Positions 1-12,300 of a DNA stretch of 64,000 bases are shown here, piece by piece. The notes under the pieces are model-generated. The model had not been told where the DNA came from and made no database searches. It worked only from the letters and a program-made list of their open reading frames with translations. This DNA comes from Dipylidium caninum. Lineage: Eukaryota > Platyhelminthes > Cestoda > Cyclophyllidea > Dipylidiidae. The number at the start of each line of letters is the position of its first letter. Position 1 is the stretch's first letter. Both the position numbers and the translations under genes were made by a program. The DNA is taken from the NCBI GenBank assembly GCA_017562135.1, contig QEYB01000599.1, forward strand, positions 62,001-126,000, written 5' to 3'.

Positions 1-340
1 CTCAGAATGGAATTAATAGAAAGGAGAGTGCCTTAGATCTCAATGGAGATACAAAATTTTGCACTCTAAGGACAGAACTGCAGCACAAAAAGTCAGAAAT
101 TATTCCGGATATTAACAAATCTCTACAGGTGAAGAAGGGCGCTGAAGCTCTATTAAAGTATGTTGCGAAATTGTTGTGTTTATACTATCTTGTAGTGCCG
201 ACCAGGACTCAAAAATATTTAAAAAAGGCCACATAAGTATGATTGAACAAAATTATGGACACGGAAACAGCAACACTCGGCCTTTTTAAGGATAAAATGG
301 ATTCCCTAAACACAAATTTTTCCACCTATCAGAACCTGGA
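1..340 (+). CDS. RHPN: Rhophilin exons coding the HR1 (Rho-binding) region
   Basis: Three exons, 1-157 (open to the window edge), 196-227 and 271-340, encode an antiparallel coiled-coil HR1 segment with the recognisable stretch [20 protein letters not shown] followed by GAEALL, which corresponds to the family's GAENLY motif. The exons are separated by introns of only 38 nt (158-195, GTATGT...TTGTAG) and 43 nt (228-270). Read without splicing, the frame hits TAA at 234 and TGA at 240. With both introns removed, the protein aligns without gaps to what I recall of vertebrate rhophilin HR1, and it enters the BRO1 exon at 2895 in the correct phase (GA|G = Glu). The second intron would need a GC donor, so a local assembly error is an alternative. 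Confidence 0.65.
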
Positions 341-3300
341 GTAGGTGAAATTTTGAAAATTACAGCATCGCTTTATTTGTCTTCTTTTAAGTCATTTTCC
401 TCTCACGTCTATCGCGTATTATAAGTTGTTATTGTGCCCACGTTAACACCTCTTAGCATAAACTATACTGGGTCATGTAATTACTAAATTTAGCCAAATG
501 CCCCCTAATTTTTAACTTTACTGTTTTGTACTATTTTCGTCTTGTTCACTCAAATGACTAAGGCGGGTGAATATATGAGCACTCGATATCTACTAGGTCA
601 TTATCTTAATATTGGAATGCAGCTCACCTCCGATATCATTGGTTTTTCGGGTCTCGAAATCACTGGTGATTTACTCGGTTCTATCCGACACTGGTAGACG
701 GCTCCGTTTTTTTCTCAAATACTTTCCCAATGGTTTTAAGTACTTCAGAGAACTGCATTATCCCTAACTCGCCCTCCCTATCCTAGCCGCGCCTATTTGT
801 GCCCATTCATCCTACAATACGCTGATCGTGATCCCCAAAATGATACCACTTTTCTTTTCATTATGCCACTTGATGCCTTATCGCATCAAACGGAACAGGA
901 AAACGCCTTCACGCAGTTAAGTTTCGCCTCATTTTGCTTCTATAAAGCGGCAAACCACACTATTCCTCCAGTTGTCAACTGTTATTATATCTGTAGGTTT
1001 TCCAGAGCACGGCGCGTAGTCGTCTAATCAATTTTATTATTTGAGTTATGAAGTTCAGATCCACAAACAGCCTACTTTAGGGTCGGCGGAAATTAGCGCC
1101 CGCAAAAGTCGCTGCCAATCCGAGTTCCTCTTCTATTCTTAACAACTGATTGTACTTCGCTAGCCGTTCCGAACGACATGGCGCTCCCGCTTTAATTTGC
1201 CCCGTTCTTAATCCCACCACCAAGTCGGCAATGGTGGAGTCTTCAGTCTCGCCCGATCTATGCGACACCATGACGCCCCATCCCGCCTGTCTGGCCATGT
1301 TGCAGGCCTGAATGGCCTCGGTCACCGTGCCGATTTGGTTCACCTTCAGTAGGAGTCCATTGCAGGCCTTTGTGTCGATGGCCTTTTGAACTCGGGTCGG
1401 GTTGGTCACTGTGAGATCATCGCCGACTATTTGAATGCCCGCCTCGCGTGTGTAGTTGACCCAGGCGTTCCAGTCGTCCTGATCAAATGGATCTTCAATG
1501 CTGACAATGGGATACGAGTCCACCATTGCATTTAACATGTCCATCATCTTCTCCGATGAAATCCAGTCATCCCTCTTAGAATCGGGATTCTTAAAATCTA
1601 GATCATAGAGTCCATCCTTGTAGAATTCCGATGCTGCAACATCCATGCAGATCTTAATCTTGCCGGTGTACCCGGCGGCCTCTATCGCCTCGGTTAGGAG
1701 TCCCAAAGCCTCAAAGTTGTCCTGAATACCCGGCGCGAAGCCGCCTTCATCGCCGACGTTGCAAGCATCCAGTCCGTAGCGATTCTTAATCACTGCCCTG
1801 AGTGCGTGATAGGTTTCACTTCCCATTTTCATGGCTTCCTTAAATGATGTCGCGCCGGTTGGCATAATCATGAATTCCTGCACGGCCAATTTGTTGCCAG
1901 CATGACTGCCGCCATTGAGCACGTTGAAGGCGGGCACGGGCAGGATGATGTCGCGATTTCCCGCGAGATCTGCAAAGTGGCGGTAGAGCGGAATGTTCTT
2001 TTCAGCCGCACCGGCCTTAGCAATCGCTAGTGACACGCCGAGAATGGCGTTTGCGCCCAGTTTACTCTTATTTTCGGTGCCGTCTAGCTCCTTCACCATG
2101 TACATGTCGATCTCCTCCTGATGCGCCATGTTGAAGTTGCGTTGGCATAGCGCGGGGCCGATGATTCTATTGATGTTGTCCACTGCCTTGGCAACTCCCA
2201 GACCCCTATACTCCGTTTTTGTGCCGTCGCGTAATTCTAACGCCTCATGAATGCCAGTTGAGGCCCCACTGGGCACAGCAGCGCGGAAGAAGCCCTTGTT
2301 GGAGGTCAAGTCGACCTCCACTGTGGGATTGCCGCGACTGTCAAAGATTTGGCGAGCCAGGATAGACTTCATGCCTGCGCCGACGCACAGCGGCCCGAGT
2401 CACTTTGTCCGAGGTCAGAGGTTTCGTGGCGAGGCGAAGCGAATCACCTGGGCTCAAGGCGACCATTCAAATTTTTTGTCGATTGTCGCCTATCGATCGC
2501 GGCGTCTGTCCGCAGACTCTTCTCAGACACGGCCACCAGAGCGCGCGGAAAAAAAACGCCTCTTTAAACAAAGTCGCTTCCCCCCCCCCCCCCCCGCGAC
2601 GCTCTGCTTCACTTCCAAGTCGAAAGACGCGTTTTTGCCGGGGAAGCAGAAGCGAAACGACCACCGCACATACACACACAGCCCGAATGGCGTTTTGAGT
2701 GATCTCGGCGCCCCCATGCAGAGATGACTCTCCTGCGTCACCTTTCGCTCAGCGGGTAATCAAAGTTGTGTGTGAATTTTTCACCTTGCAAGGAGGATGC
2801 ACGTGCCTCACCGGGAATCCACCTGATGTCCCCTGGGTGTGTGCACTCCGTGTGTAGGGCGAATTGACGGCGAAGGAATTGCTTTCCCTTCCAGGACGCA
2901 CCTCCCCTTCATCCCGCTGGGTCTGAAGGAAACCTACTACATCAACTTCAGGGAAGCCATCTCCCCCTTCATCGAGTCGCATTATCACGCCAATCCGGAG
3001 GATTATGCCAGTCAATTGGACCTTTTTTCCTACTATCGCACGGTAATTCTGCCATACATGACATTAATCAGGCTTGAAACCAATGCAATTAGCGTTGGGA
3101 CAAATGTTTAAAATTAAAAACCGCACTTTTTTATCCATCGGCATCTAGAATCTTCTGCCAACGATTTGGCAAGTCCTGTTCGACTTTTCGGCAAAAAAAT
3201 GATTTTCCCACGGTTTGATAAACGTCGCAGTCCTCCATCATATCATTTCTTCCACCTTAAAATAAATTCGTAATTATACAGAAAAGGCGATAAATGGGCA

Positions 3301-6300
3301 GAGAAGTGTCGGGTAAAGATGGAGAATGAGCCAAAATGTCTGCACTGTAGAGAGGAGTTAAATGTGTCAGAAGTAAGTGAAGCCTCATGTGATCCGCCGT
3401 GACGACTGAGCAATGCTGTTTTTTTCTACTTTATAAGTTTCTTCTCACGCACTACATCACTTAACTGCACAAGAATAAAAGAAAAACTCCGGGCACTCTT
3501 ATAGTTTCACCATAAGTTTCTCCTTTTTAACAAAATTTCGACTTTTAGGTGTGTCTTGGCGGTTTATTCTTGTTTGCCCACTTGTTTGAGCGTTTTCGAT
3601 GACCGCTTTTCATCATAAAGTGACATTTTGGCTAAACAAAACGGCGACAATTGTGTAATTCAAAGGGAACAACAAGGAGACGTGTTTGCTCTTGCAGCCG
3701 ATCTGTGCGTTGCAGTCGCTCGTTTCGTAGTTTCCAGCCGGCCATCGCAGTCGCTGGTAGAAGGGCTGGTGGGCGAGTGGCAGGCGGATGCAAACTCGCC
3801 CCGCCAACACCGAAAGCCTCGGTCCCCGCGGCCCCCCATTCACTTCGCGTCCCTAATTTCCTCGTCCTCTACTGAAAGGGGCGGTAACACCTTGAGAAAG
3901 TTATACGTCGACGTACGTGCGTGTGTGTGTGTGTGTGTGCGGTCTGTGGGGCCATGGCGGTGACCTCAGACAAGTCTTCTCGCCGCCCTCCCCATCGACA
4001 GATCGCGTGCATCCGCACACAGAGGCGACGAGGTTGCACAACACCATTACACCTCCTCCTCCTCCTTACGGCTGAATTTGTCTCGACGACTCCATGTTGT
4101 TGTCAGTGCGGGTTGGCGACTAGTCGGCCTCCGCGGGACAATTGTCTCGGTCCCATGGGGGTTGGAGGTCGCCCCATTTCAGTCTCGTTTATGCCACGAG
4201 GCGAGAAGAAGGGGGCCGGAATGATGGAAAGCTTGTTTCGAGGAGGTTCCTCCCTCCCCATTCGCGCTGAGTGGTGGTTGTCGGGGTCGCCAGTTGCCTC
4301 TCAGCGACATCAGAAGGAGAAAATCCTGGCAAACTTCGCATGAAGAGGCCGCATTTATGCCTCTGCCTTCCATTTAGAAAATTATGGAGCCTCAAAGAAC
4401 GGAACGAGGTCTCGAACAGTTCAAGCGTTATTACAGGTTTGTCAACACCGTCGAACGCCGCTTCTTCGACGCCTCCGTGCGACATGGTTTTCGATTCTCC
4501 TGGTGAGTTGCTTATTTCTTCCACGCGGGTTGTCGCCTCAAAGATCCACAGCCTCCGACGGCAGTAAAAAACAAGATGTGTCGATGACGGAATCGCCTGT
4601 CAACGTCACTCCGCCCCAATCCGGTCATTCGGGGGCTCGTCGAGGCCTCCTGACAGCCTTCGCGGTCCGATTACCTTCGCTAAATGGTGGCCGAGTTGGC
4701 GGAGACTCGTCTTCCCAGAACAGGCGGTGAGGAGGCCTCCTACCGGCCTTTCTCCGCTCATCTATACGTTTCACTTGCCCCGCGGTGGTAAATCAAGTAT
4801 TTCGGCCTCTGGTGCAGCCAACACTCGTGGACGTTGGTCCGCTCCTCCACTCTCTTGCAGTGCTCCTTTGAAGAAGGATTTAATTATGCATGCATCCGCT
4901 TCATTCGGCCTCCATGCCCGAGTGTTTAGCGGGGTGAATCACGACGTCGGTGAAATTCGTGCGATTCCCCGTTCTGCCACACCTCTCCAAATCCACTTGG
5001 AAAGAAGCCTCCCCCTCGTCGTTTGTTCACGGTGAATCGGCCACTCCGTGGACCGACGGTGAAGACAAGGTCGGTCGGCGACAGCAGCGAAGGATTTTGA
5101 CGCTCATGACACATGACAGGGAGGAGTTTGGCCTTCGTTTTTCCAACGACGGTGTGAGAAAAGGCGTCTCATCCACTGTCGACGGATCCCCTGTCGATCC
5201 AATTAGAAGCCGCGCCTTCTGACACGACGATTGTGTCACCTTATGTTGTCACTCCCCTCCCCCTCTGTCATCCACGAGTTCGGAGCAGACCCGCCTCACC
5301 TCGAAGGCCTTTGACGCCAGAGGTGCTGCCGAGAGGTGCGCTTGCGCTCCTTCACAGCCACCTGATTTATGTCTGCCCTGAGGAGTCATCAACTTCGGCG
5401 CTCATCTTGCCGCGCTCTTAAGTCGTCAGCCTGTCAGCCGTCAACTGTTTAGCGTTGGAGGCGCCGAAATGCTGGCTACAGCAGCTTCCATTCTTTTAGG
5501 TTTCGGTGGAGGAAAGTCGGTATTTCGCTGTCTTTGCTGGCCGCGCCGCCACCACAAATTCGTCGGAGGGCTGGTGAATCGGGGCTCGAAAGGCCTGAGC
5601 ACTCAAGTGGTCAACCGCCTTGTCTGCCTTGTAGGTCGGACGCGTTCACGGGCGAACGACATCAACAAAGATCGCCGGCTTTCGAGAAGGGCTGCCTCAT
5701 CTTCAACTACGCTGCTCTCTGCTCCCAAATTGCTGTTTCCTGTGTACGTGCTCTGCAGTCGTTATTCGCCTTCCCCTCGTTAAAATTCACATTTTAAGCT
5801 TCGCGCAACCATGTGGCGGCCCGCGGAAGGAAGCTCGGTTGAATGCTTCCAACCAGGGTTGACTCGGTTAAAGTTTCGTGTCACCGAGAGGCCAGGAGGG
5901 GAAAACACCCCGTCAAATGGGACAGCCACGGTTTCTGTAAGTCCGGCTAAGAGTTCACAGCCGCCCAGTAGGCCCCCACTTCCTCCCGCCCGCCCGCCCG
6001 CCCGCCCGAGGCGCTCGACACCCTTGGCTCAGCGGTGAATTTGATCCGACAGCTTTTTCGCCTTCTTGTGTAATCTGAGTGTTTGCCGTGACTCTCCGCT
6101 GCTTTGCATATATGCGCTGGCATAGGATTACGGGGGTGTGTGCGTGTGTGTGCGTAAGTGCTTCACATGATGGCTAACGAAGCCGGTGGAAAGACAAAAC
6201 CCGGTCTCTGCGCTGGCAAAGGGTTGTGGCTCGATGCCAAAGGCCTTCTAGTCGAGCGCCTCGACCCGGAGGGCGCACTGGCGGGCCTGGCAGAGTGGCG

Positions 6301-9300
6301 AAGGGACCCAAGATGCCGCCGATCCACGTGTCGAGCAAGTACGACGTCTACCGAAGCACCCGGGCAGGCAAAATAGGTCCTGGGGCGGTTAAAAGCCCCT
6401 CCCCGCCAGAAGAGGCGAGAGAACTACTCGTTGTGAGTGTGGAAACCACTTAACCCCACAAAATACGTAGTGACGAATACGCGGGAAGACGAGAGCCAAG
6501 TGCAGCAGTTGCAAATTATCGAGGGAGGCGAAAACCCCTCGAAAATCATCCACTCATCCACTCACACCTCGAGGCACACACGCGCGGGCCGCATCGCCGA
6601 TCGCGCAACCGCCGTCTCTTATAGCCTAAATCGGGTGTCATTACTGGCTTGCGTGTAAAAATCACGTTCGTGGCGTGATTCTTCACCGAGTGTGAAAAAT
6701 GCCCGCAAGCCACAGCTACCACGACCACCAGGAGGCAGCGCTTCGGGCCTGTTGAAGGAGAAATCCTCCAGCGGTGCGTCTGTACTAGGCACAAGTCGCA
6801 AGGTGGGACGGACGGTGGGGTCCGGCGAACGTGAGGAGGCAATTTATAGGCTCTGACCACCGCTCCGAGGCATATTTCGCTTCTCTCCCTCCGTGTCCGC
6901 AATAAAATTCTGGTGTGAGGGGAGACAAGGCGGTGTACACCGTAAAATTTCCCCCCCTCCGCTAGAAGTGTGAAAGGCAGTGCTGCCGGAAAACCCTCCA
7001 TGTGGAGGCGGGACCCGCCCACTTGGTCGGAGGTGGGGGGGGGAGGGGGGGAGGCAGCGCTGAGCTGACCCAATTGCCTGATTAACCGGGGGAAAAGTCG
7101 GTGGGAGGTTTTGTTCACTGCTGTCGAGCAGCACTTCTGGTGGCTAATGCCAGTTGCTCAACGCGTCCTGCCCAGTGGAAACGCCGTTCAGTGTGTGTGG
7201 CGTGTGCACGGGACCCGGACCGCGGACGCCTTCACCACCACCTGCGAGGAGAGCGGGGACGCCCGACGGTGGTGAATGGTGCGACTTCGTTCAAGGCCAT
7301 TGTGCCATCTCCGTGGCGGAGAGGCGGACACGTTGTCACGCGGGTCAGTGGCCAAGATGGCAGGTTGATGTGTTGGTGGGATTCTCTGGTGAGGATGAAG
7401 ATTGGAGGAGGTGGGGACGTGGGGCGTGGGACGTGGGGCGAGGAGTAGAGGAGTGGAGAAGTAGAGGAGGCAGACAGCGACGAGACGAGACGAGACGAGA
7501 CGAGACGAGACGAGACGAGACGAGACGAGACGAGAGCTTACTTCACTGCCACATTCGAGGATGAACGCTGTGGACGCCAGCAGACTGAAGGCGGCGGTCT
7601 CCTCCTTCGAGCTGTCTGGCGTTGGGGCAATGTCGGTGTGGGCAGGAGAAGGCGTCCCGTTGGCTGTCAGACCACTTGAGGTGCCAGGACGCGCCAACTG
7701 GAGTTGGCGCAGCGCCCCCGCGTGGATGGCCTCGTGTGTCGCCTCCCACCTCCTCGAGTGGTGCTGATCCACGTTGCAACCGCGCAGCCCGCTCCAACGC
7801 AGAGAGCGTGTTGATTGGGATGGAAGAGTTGGTGGACTTTTCTCTCGTTCGGTTGGCTGCGAGACTGCGGCGATGAGAGTTGGTGGAGGCCTGAAGTGTC
7901 CGACGGCGATGCGGATGCAGTCGCCTCTGGTGTCTCGGTGAGGGTGCCTCCGTCCGGTGTCTCCGCGCAGTCGCCTGTGCCGCTCGAGGGGTGCGGCTCC
8001 ACCGCTCGTGACACACGGGCTGTGGCGGACAGGCTGCCTGGGTTGTGGGGCTCGATGCTTCCGAGCCTCGGCGTACCGCCAGGGGGCTGGAGAGTAGCTG
8101 CTCACGACGACAGTCGGCTTTTCCTCGAATTTCGGGAATTCTGGGAGAGAGGCGGAAAATGGGGCGGAAAGTGGGAAACAGTGGCGTCTGAAAGGCGCCG
8201 AGAGCAGGCAGGCGCATTAGCGTGCTGGAGGGCTTGAAAGGCGCACCAGACAACTCACCGTCAGGGACGACTGACTTGACAGTCGTCAAAGCAGCGTCGC
8301 CTGTCCCTGCGCGAGCATTTGCCTGAGTCGCCCTCACACCGCGCATCCCCCTCCTCCCGGAACATTCTGCTACTGCTGCTGCTGTTGCTGCTGCTGTTGC
8401 TGCTGCCGCTGTGGCGGAGTGACGGGAGACGGTAGTCATGACAATTGGGCGAGGTAAACAGGTTGAGTGGCGGCCTTAGAAGTCGGCCGAAGGGGCGGCA
8501 GAGCGCGCGTTGTTACTTTTTGGTTGGAGGATGCCCAGAGACTGTGAGCGCGAGGACCTGCCCACGTGGTTCCGAAGGCCCGTGGCGCCTCGGCGCCTCT
8601 CCTCCGCCGCCGCCGCGCCCGCCCGCCCGCCCGCCCGCCGCCCCCCGTTCGCCCGCCCCCAGCACGCCATCCCTTCGAACCCCACCCCCACCTGGTCACC
8701 TCAAACAGTCGTATGTGCACTGGGCAGCATCCCCCCAGAGTGGGGGGGGGGGTGGGGATGGGTGGATTTGTGGAGAGGAGGTGGAGAAAGCCCACCGCGT
8801 TAATCCACTCTCCTCGGTTTATCGCCTGCGGGAGGGCGGAGAAAAGCCCTTTTAGTGTGGTGGGCCATTTGGAAGTGGGAGTAAACAAGCCGAAGTGTGT
8901 TTCAGACGGAGGAGGTGGAGGAGGAGGAGGAGGAGGAGGAGTAGGAGGAGTCGCATTTGGGAGAATTTCATCATGTGCAGGCGAAAACGGCCTCTCCCCG
9001 TGGCGGTGTGACGGTCCGCCTGCCAAGCGAAGGCACGCGCGACTCGTGGAACGCGTCGGGCAGATGGCAAAGCCGCGACGGACCGAGGTCGGGGGTGCGC
9101 GGGGTGGGGGCGTTCGACGGAGGGACTGAGGGACTGAGGGACTGAGGGACGGGGGAGGGAGGCGAGTGAAAGGAGACAGGCAGGGCTCGGTTACGTGAGC
9201 CCAGTGATCCGTGGACGAGGGCAAATGACGTTGTGTTTGTAGTGTTTGTGTCAATGCACGCCAAAATGCACAAAAGCCCTCGCCCCGCCTTCACCTGTCC

Positions 9301-12300
9301 ACATCTCTGGCCGTGAGGAGGCGGAGGCGGAGGCGGAGGCGGAGGAGGAGGAGGAGGCAGCAGGCTGTTGCGGAGACGGCACGAGGAAGAAGGGAGGCGC
9401 CGACACGTAGATGCGTCGCCCCGTGGACTCACTGCGATGTGCCGCGGAAGTGTGTTTGTGGTTGATGGAGAATTTTCCTGTGAGTGGCACCCAACTGGAG
9501 AGACGTTGACGCAACCGAACTGTTCCTGTTCGCTCAGCGGACACTGGATGTTGGCGTGTTGGCGACGTGGCCCGAACTTGTGTGCGTGTGTGTGTGTGGT
9601 GCCAGTGAGCAATGGCGGCAGTCTTTGACGTGACCGCTTGTGGGTGCGAGTCCTCCACACCGACGAGGGTGCCGTCCTCTGCGTGTCGAGTTGCTTGACG
9701 TGGGGGGCGGTGGAGCGGGAGGAGCGGGAGGAGTCTCTGCAACCGAACTGTTGGACCGGCGGACGGCGGACATTTCTGCTGAGAGGCTGATTGACGCGAT
9801 GCCTTCCCGACGAGACGAAAGGCGAGAGGAGAGCAGATTTCCCCAGTGGACAGGGGGGTGAACCGGCGCCACGGCGGTGAAGTGTCCGCATTCGCCGGTG
9901 GCTGACGGGGGAATTAAAATGAAATGGAAGCGGTTGATGGCGATTTTGCGCATCGTGAGATATTCTTGAGAGCCCGAAGGGGCTGCCACCTTTTCAACAT
10001 CAGACGACGTGTCACTGGAGAGCGGGTAGTTTCCCCGCCGCGGGTGCTGAGCTTTTGTGGAGACGGATTTGGGAGGTGGTGAGAGGAGAGCAGATCAGGT
10101 ACTCGGTCCGGCCACGTCGACGGCGACGCTGACGTAGTGCTGGTTGGGTGTGTTTGTCCGCCTCCGATGCTTTTCCTGTCAAATTTCGAAATTTTGCCGT
10201 TGCAACTGCGCCCAACTGAGACATGCGTGTACTCGTTTGTCTGCAGAACACCCAGTCGGCGGAGAACCTGGAGCAGCAGGCGAAGATGTTCGGACAGACT
10301 CGTGCCAACCTGAAGGTGTTGCAGGAGAATTTCGCCTACGCGCCCAGTCGCGACATGAAACCCGACTTGCTCAAATTCCTCGTTCGCCTCATGCAGGCCA
10401 GTTGCCCTCTTCTCCCCGCATCCCACCTCACCTTCCCCCAGCCTCCACCTCCACTTCTTCTCTCGCGACCTTCAACGCCGCCTAGGCGTCGACTCCTCTG
10501 ACGCCTGTGCTTGGGTTTTTGTAGATTCAGGCGCAGGAGTCGGTGTTCATGCGGGAGATGCTTGCATGCCGGGATGCTGGTGAGCTGACGCGACTCGTCA
10601 AGTACATTGGCGGTGCAAGTTACGTAAGTGCCTCCTCTTCCTCCTCCTCCCTGAGTCCTCCTCCTCCCTGACTCCTCCTTTTTCTCCGCCTTCCCTGTCT
10701 TCTCTCTACCTGTGCGGTCGCCGAAGGAGGCAGTATAAGTTCACCGCTCCCGTCGACCGAGTAAGCGACTATCATCTCGCTTTGATTCCGCTGCCTCTCA
10801 CTGTGGTGCCTTTTTTGTTATTCTCCTTTTTCTACTTTTCCCGGCTTCTCTGGCCAAACTTCGTCCTTTCTACTAAGCACGACTTTTTACCATGCGCAAA
10901 GCTTTGACAGACTCAGAGCCGATAGAAGAGGCGGTGAAATTTGATATTCTCAGTTTTTTACGGTTAGTCTGGCGCTCAATAGACCAACGACAGTTGTTTC
11001 TATCGTCGAGGTTATTTCAGTCCACCGACGCTGATTAGTCAAACTGTCGAGTCTGCCGGCCGTGGCGTCTTTGCTCTCCTCGATCGACACACGAGTTGGG
11101 CACTTGCACCGCGGCGCACTATCCCCTCCTCTCGATTTCATCACCAGCCCAACTGTGGGAGGTGTACAACCTGCGCCTCTTGCCACTCAAATACGAAATG
11201 ATCATCGCCCATTTGCTTCCGCTTCTCTTTGTAGTTAAGTGAGGTCTACGGTAAGCTGGCCTCGCCCGTGACGTCCGAGTTCAGTATCGAAGATTGGAAC
11301 CAGGTGATTAGTGTCATTCCCTACTCCTGGCTGAGTCTCCTGGAGGTGAAGTCGCATTACTACCAGGCGCAGATCTACTACAAACTCGCCAGCATTCTAC
11401 TCACCCTAGCAACCACGGGGAAGACACCGGGCTCAGGAATGGTTCAAGTTGGCCCTTTGCCGGCAAGGGGACTCTATTCGGATGACGAGTTCCTTGAGTC
11501 CGAAATCAACCGACAATTAAGTAAGTGGCCTCACTTCCCGCCCCTGGACCTCTCGCCTTACACTCTAGTAGCGTTTGGTAGAGGGGATTTTGGTCACAAA
11601 GGGCCGGGAAGAGGGGGTCTAAGGCTGCTCTCCACCAGCTCCTTCGTAAAGACTGGAAGCCGCAACGATGGCAGCGCCATCAGCATCATCTTTGCACCAT
11701 CTTCGGCCTCGAAAAGGCCAAAAACTTGCTGAAGTTGACGGCGGGAAGCGATTACAGCCTGACGTCAAAACCGCTAGTCACTTGTGGCGAGAGTATCGGA
11801 GTGAACGTCCGTGAAGTTGCGAGAATCCACTGCCACTCCTCCAATTGGAGGCCCAATGCCTCTGGCGTAACCGCTGTCAGCTGTCGCTTGTCAACTCTGC
11901 CATTGTTAGTAGCTCTAACTGGGGCGTAGAGAGAAACATTGAGTGGCGGAGAAGGTGGCAATACGGTCCTCCCATTTCGTGTTTCTCACTACCGCCGTGA
12001 AGTTTTTTTGTAGAACCAGAATGAGATTTGCAGCAAGCACATCCACTTGAGAGGCAGTGATTTGACACTGATGCGAGAAGGGATCGTCGGGGTGTGTGTG
12101 ATCACGCGAGACCACGATGTACTGGATTGGCAAATAATTGGTTGCGAATGGTGTCGACAAGTGGGCTATAAGCATTCGTTTGTTTCGCTAACGCCTTTTT
12201 AAAGCGTCAAATGGATATCCTTTAATTTTTTGGACTTCTAACTATCATTTTGTAAGAAATACACTGTTGAGTTGGGTAGTTTTTTTAACCCTAATTTACA

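Noticed and set aside
2251..2727. 158-residue plus-strand ORF antisense to the enolase start
   Set aside because: A shadow of the enolase 5' end continuing through the C16 tract; arginine- and proline-rich without similarity.
6546..7118. 190-residue minus-strand ORF
   Set aside because: Low-complexity composition, overlapped by another equally open frame, and no splice or homology support.
7188..9891. Minus-strand ORFs of 163-306 residues (7188-8105, 7543-8439, 8436-9254, 8971-9891)
   Set aside because: The block is GC- and repeat-rich and open in several frames on both strands. The products are Arg/Ser/Pro/His-rich without domains, and the region is rhophilin intron.
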